Below are positions 5,527 to 8,461 of a stretch of 8,461 nucleotides of DNA, in pieces (position 1 is the stretch's first letter; the number at the start of each line of letters is the position of its first letter). The stretch covers positions 1-8,461 of the forward strand of contig CAIXQV010000772.1 in assembly GCA_903921605.1 (NCBI GenBank), given 5' to 3'. Source of the stretch: an uncultured Planctomycetaceae bacterium (GTDB lineage: Bacteria > Planctomycetota > Planctomycetia > Planctomycetales > Planctomycetaceae). The notes beneath the pieces are model-generated. The model had not been told where the DNA came from and made no database searches. It saw only the letters and a list, made by a program, of their open reading frames with translations. Both the position numbers and the translations under genes were made by a program.

Positions 5527-7797
5527 TTACTTGATCGGCACCAGTTGCACTGCGTCCGCGTGAACGTTCCCCTGAGCACCTTTCGTGAACAATTCCACGG
5601 TGCCTTTCGTCCCCGCACTGACGTCGATGAGGCCGATGGAATGGAAGCCGTTGTCTAATCCGGCAGGCTCAGTCATGTTGACCGTTGTCTCCTGCGACTT
5701 GTCATTGACAGTCAGTTTTACGCGAGCCGTCTTCGCGCGGTTCTCGTGAGGCAACCAGGCGATACGTACATCGTAACGCCCGTTTTCGGTGACCTCGAAA
5801 GGAAACTTAATCGTTGCCTCGTCGCCGGACGCATAAACGTAGCCGTATCCAACATAGCCCTTCAGTCCTGTACCCTCGGTCCACGTTCCGGTTTTCTCGG
5901 CCGCCCGATCATCAATAACGATTCCCCCCAGCTTGGCGGCATTCAGACCGGTTGGTGGTCCCATGGATCCAGCCAGTTCCATCGCGTCATCCGGAATCTG
6001 CACTTTGTCATAAACGGTATCGCGACGAGCTTTTCCGGGCAGCTTCAACAGATCCAACAGTTCCGCCAGATAGCGATCATGGACTTCGCGAGGAGTACAC
6101 TCGTTGAATACGCAAACGCTGGCGGCTCGTCCTACGACTTCACCCATCATGCCGCAGGTCTTCATCACGCGAGTTGTCCCCAGGGCTTCATGCGTCACGC
6201 TGATGTTGCGCCCCGCCATAAACAGGTTGTCGATGTTTCGCGAATAAAAGCAGCGATACGGCACGGGGTAACCATAGTTGCGATCGATCCGCTGATCGTG
6301 CACCGCGATGCTGATGAAGGGATTGTCGGGAAACTTTTTCGCGTACTGATCTTTCGGATAATGAAGATCGATCGACCACGTGCTGGGTACACATCCGTCG
6401 GCGAATTCTTTCTTCGAAACAACATCGTCCTGCGTCAGCACAAGATCACCCATCAGCCGCCGTGATTCTCGCGGACCGCCGATGTATGCCACCCAGGTCA
6501 GGATCGCGGTCTTGTGCTTGTCGGCCCCGTCACGATTTTTCATGGCATTGAAGGCACCGAAGACCGCTCGAAGATTCCAGTCGCGAATACCTTCTGAATC
6601 GCCGATCGCGTCTTTGTCAAAACCACTTTCCCAGAACCATTGACCGTGATGGTCGCGCGGATACGGGAAGTCATCCATCGTCAGGTCTAAAGCCCAGGGT
6701 GTTTCCGGAAATGATGCGGGCTCCTTGAGTTCATCCCAGGCCCACATGTTACTCATACCCATGCGGCCTTTCTCTTCCATTTCCCAGTCCGCATTGGCCA
6801 GATAACCGATCGTGCCATGGCCTGTGCAGTCGCTGAACAGCCGACCGAAGAATTCCGAATGCTCACTCGTGCGAGTGTTGAATGCGGTAACCGACACGAT
6901 ATGGTTGTTCTCAGTCTTCACGGCGTACGCGTGATGATTCAAAAATAGATCGATGTTCTTTTCATCGCGGACGATTTTCTCTTTTAGTTCGTCGCCAAAT
7001 TCTTCCGCTCGGCCCGGAGATTTTGTCGCTTTGTCGGCGAACTCTTCAATGATCTCGCCGATACGAGGAAACTTGCCGCGGCGAATATTACCCATCGCCC
7101 AGACTCGAACTTCGCTGCTGCCGTTGCCGCCGAGCACCGGGCGATCCTGAATCAACGCGACCTTGCAGCCCATGCGAGCCGCTGAGATCGCTGCTCCCAT
7201 ACCGGCGTAACCACCACCGATAATAACCAGATCGTAGCCCTCGCGTTTTGTTGGTTGGGCTTTTAGTCCAAGCTGTTCACGACGCCAGCCGGACAGCGGT
7301 TCTTTGTCATTTGGCGGACCATTCTTTGCAATTTCAGAGTCAGCCTTTGTAAAGAAGATCGCATCGCACCGACCGTCGAATCCGGTCAGGTCATGCAGAG
7401 CAATTGCGACGGACTTCTGAGTAATCTCCACCGTCCCGCCAGTCTGCCATCCCCACTCGACGCCCCTGGTGCCAAAGGTTTCGGTCAGAGGCTTGCCGTC
7501 GATCAGTAGTTGAAATCGTCCCGGCTGACCTTCGACCTTCCAGTGAGCGACCCAATCCTTTGTTCGCACAAAGACTTTGTAAGTGCCGGTCTCAGCGAAC
7601 TCCACAGTCGTGGTAGCATCGGCCACTGGCTTGCCCAGCCCATGAGCCAGCATGTACGGCGAGCCCATCTCACGGATGAACTGAGTATCCAGGCTCCAGC
7701 CGCCGGGATTGGTGAAGCTCTCGGCTTCAACCAAAACGTCTTTGGCCATCGTGATTGACGAACAGCTCAGCAGTATCGCTACAAAACACATCCGCAT
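5527..7797 (-). CDS. Exported FAD-dependent oxidoreductase with flanking beta-sandwich domains
   Basis: Predicted exported flavoprotein of the FAD_oxidored type (756 aa from this start); substrate unknown, plausibly a carbohydrate or other complex organic molecule. Residues 1-18 form a short signal peptide (hydrophobic core CFVAILL, possible cleavage after TMA). Residues 21-149 look like a carbohydrate-binding-type beta-sandwich. The Rossmann dinucleotide site is VIIGGGYAGMG (191-201), followed by LIQDRPVLGGNGSSE (215-229). The C-terminal FAD contact region has NLFMAGRNIS (524-533) and GTTRVMKTCGMMGEVVGRAA (540-559). Residues 622-756 resemble the golvesin/xanthan-lyase C-terminal domain, ending ADAVQLVP. 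Start choice: a GTG at 7875 would add a non-signal-like leader and has no ribosome binding site. The ATG at 7806 touches GGAG directly, while the ATG at 7797 has GGAG at 9 nt. Either ATG keeps the signal peptide. LLSC (9-12) could be a weak lipobox. Homologues are sometimes labelled xanthan lyase, which nothing here supports. Confidence 0.93.
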   Translation of the reverse strand: MRMCFVAILLSCSSITMAKDVLVEAESFTNPGGWSLDTQFIREMGSPYMLAHGLGKPVADATTTVEFAETGTYKVFVRTKDWVAHWKVEGQPGRFQLLIDGKPLTETFGTRGVEWGWQTGGTVEITQKSVAIALHDLTGFDGRCDAIFFTKADSEIAKNGPPNDKEPLSGWRREQLGLKAQPTKREGYDLVIIGGGYAGMGAAISAARMGCKVALIQDRPVLGGNGSSEVRVWAMGNIRRGKFPRIGEIIEEFADKATKSPGRAEEFGDELKEKIVRDEKNIDLFLNHHAYAVKTENNHIVSVTAFNTRTSEHSEFFGRLFSDCTGHGTIGYLANADWEMEEKGRMGMSNMWAWDELKEPASFPETPWALDLTMDDFPYPRDHHGQWFWESGFDKDAIGDSEGIRDWNLRAVFGAFNAMKNRDGADKHKTAILTWVAYIGGPRESRRLMGDLVLTQDDVVSKKEFADGCVPSTWSIDLHYPKDQYAKKFPDNPFISIAVHDQRIDRNYGYPVPYRCFYSRNIDNLFMAGRNISVTHEALGTTRVMKTCGMMGEVVGRAASVCVFNECTPREVHDRYLAELLDLLKLPGKARRDTVYDKVQIPDDAMELAGSMGPPTGLNAAKLGGIVIDDRAAEKTGTWTEGTGLKGYVGYGYVYASGDEATIKFPFEVTENGRYDVRIAWLPHENRAKTARVKLTVNDKSQETTVNMTEPAGLDNGFHSIGLIDVSAGTKGTVELFTKGAQGNVHADAVQLVPIK

Positions 7798-7806
7798 CTG
7801 ATTCAT

Positions 7807-7810
7807 CTCC
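7807..7810 (-). promoter_or_regulatory. Ribosome binding site deciding the oxidoreductase start
   Basis: GGAG on the minus strand lies immediately before the ATG at 7806 and 9 nt before the in-frame ATG at 7797. The spacing favours 7797. It argues against the longer frame opening at the GTG at 7875, which has no such motif upstream. Confidence 0.55.
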
Positions 7811-7893
7811 GAAAATTGGCTTGTGTCGCCAAAGTTTCGCGAGGAATCATCTGGCTTGCAATGGATCAACAGCACGGCCCGATCACAGGCAGT

Positions 7894-8461
7894 TCAGGTG
7901 AGCGAAAGACTTCCATTGGAATCAGCAAATTGTGTTGTCTCTGTGCCGAACGTATCCAGCATTGAAACAAACAGATTTGACATCGGCTGCGAAGGAGCTT
8001 TCAGAAAGCGGCCCGTCTTGATCCTTCCTCCGGCATGACCAGCCAGGATCACTGGCAAGTTGTCGTGTGAGTGACGGTTTCCGTCAGCAATCGCGCCGCC
8101 ATAAACGATCATGGAATTGTGCAGCAAGGAGTTTCCGTCAGTGTCGATCGTGCTGGCCATGCGATCCAGGAATCTGGCAAAGCGTGAAATATAGAAGCGA
8201 TCGATCTGAGCGACCTTCTTCGCGAGTTCTGGCTCCTGCTGGTAATGTGTCAGATGATGATGACCTTCCCGAATTCCGATCTGAGGAAAGGTGCGGTTGC
8301 TGCCATCGTAGGCCAGCAGCAATGTGGCAACGCGGGTACTATCGGTCTGAAAGGCCACGATCAGCATGTCGTACATCAGATCGATGTAATCGCCGAAGTC
8401 CGCCGGTATTCCCGCCGGAGTCGTCTGATCGACATCGGGCAGTTGATTGTGCGTCTCGGCC
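7894..8461 (-). CDS. DUF1552 (HXXSHH family) protein, C-terminal part (5' truncated by window edge)
   Basis: Protein of unknown function from a family greatly expanded in planctomycetes. The frame stays open to the window edge, giving 188 visible residues; family members are typically over 400 aa, so the N-terminal half or more lies outside. The ATG at 8376 is internal, since typical DUF1552 sequence precedes it (LPDVD, then AGIPADF). Diagnostic features are MLIVAFQTDSTRVATLLLA, a GHHHLTHY segment where the family has its HXXSHH signature (here HHLTHY, 8242-8259), and ADGNRHSHDNLPVILAG followed by GGRIKTGR near the end. The His/Asp-rich motifs suggest metal or phosphate chemistry, but no activity is established. 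In planctomycetes DUF1552 genes often sit beside DUF1592/DUF1588/cytochrome-type genes; any such partner would be upstream, out of view. The oxidoreductase gene follows about 90 bp downstream on the same strand, with no clear terminator or promoter between, so co-transcription is likely. Confidence 0.92.
   Translation of the reverse strand, partial: AETHNQLPDVDQTTPAGIPADFGDYIDLMYDMLIVAFQTDSTRVATLLLAYDGSNRTFPQIGIREGHHHLTHYQQEPELAKKVAQIDRFYISRFARFLDRMASTIDTDGNSLLHNSMIVYGGAIADGNRHSHDNLPVILAGHAGGRIKTGRFLKAPSQPMSNLFVSMLDTFGTETTQFADSNGSLSLT

Noticed and set aside
4934..5563. Open frame on the plus strand across the phasin-like gene start and the intergenic region (209 codons)
   Set aside because: It runs antisense to a supported gene, then through the promoter and the repeat. 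The translation is low in coherent hydrophobic or motif content.
7798..7893. Separate promoter for the oxidoreductase gene between it and the DUF1552 gene
   Set aside because: A TTGATC-like box exists, but there is no acceptable -10 box at the right spacing. Co-transcription is the simpler reading.
1..8461. CRISPR array, tRNA or rRNA gene, transposase, phage or toxin-antitoxin module
   Set aside because: I saw no regularly spaced direct repeats, no cloverleaf or rRNA-like sequence, and no mobile-element or defence protein motifs. Coding regions fill nearly all the window.

Overview
The window looks like chromosomal DNA from a planctomycete (Planctomycetota). The evidence is a DUF1552 (HXXSHH-family) protein next to a secreted FAD-dependent oxidoreductase with a golvesin-like C-terminal domain. 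This pairing of families is typical of Rhodopirellula, Gimesia and Fuerstiella-type genomes. Moderate GC and short operons with 4-bp gene overlaps fit this. I cannot name the species.

Layout. (1) Positions 1-2755, plus strand: the 3' part of an RND/MMPL-type membrane transporter, overlapped by 4 bp by a membrane-anchored alpha/beta hydrolase of the esterase/acetylxylan-esterase-like kind. (2) Positions 2756-2794: a 39-bp convergent gap with no convincing terminator. (3) Positions 2795-5220, minus strand: a two-gene operon. An alanine-rich, helical, phasin-like protein comes first, and a UbiB/ABC1-family atypical kinase overlaps it by 4 bp. A good sigma70-like promoter lies upstream at 5284-5312. 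(4) Positions 5221-5526: intergenic DNA holding that promoter and a strong composite inverted repeat (5365-5455), whose two halves each look like a REP element. (5) Positions 5527-8461, minus strand: the 3' part of a DUF1552 gene, then an exported FAD-dependent oxidoreductase. They are probably co-transcribed.

How the genes may work together. The transporter and hydrolase are translationally coupled and both face the periplasm or membrane, so they may handle the same lipid-like or esterified substrate. The phasin-like protein and the UbiB-like protein are also coupled. UbiB/ABC1 proteins act on membrane lipids and quinone biosynthesis complexes, so the helical partner may be a membrane- or lipid-surface protein serving the atypical kinase. 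The DUF1552 and oxidoreductase genes belong to the large planctomycete repertoire of exported proteins presumed to act on complex organic matter. These functional links are inferences from gene order. Most of the window is ordinary planctomycete chromosome. The best candidates for something little described are the phasin-like/UbiB pair and the REP-pair repeat.
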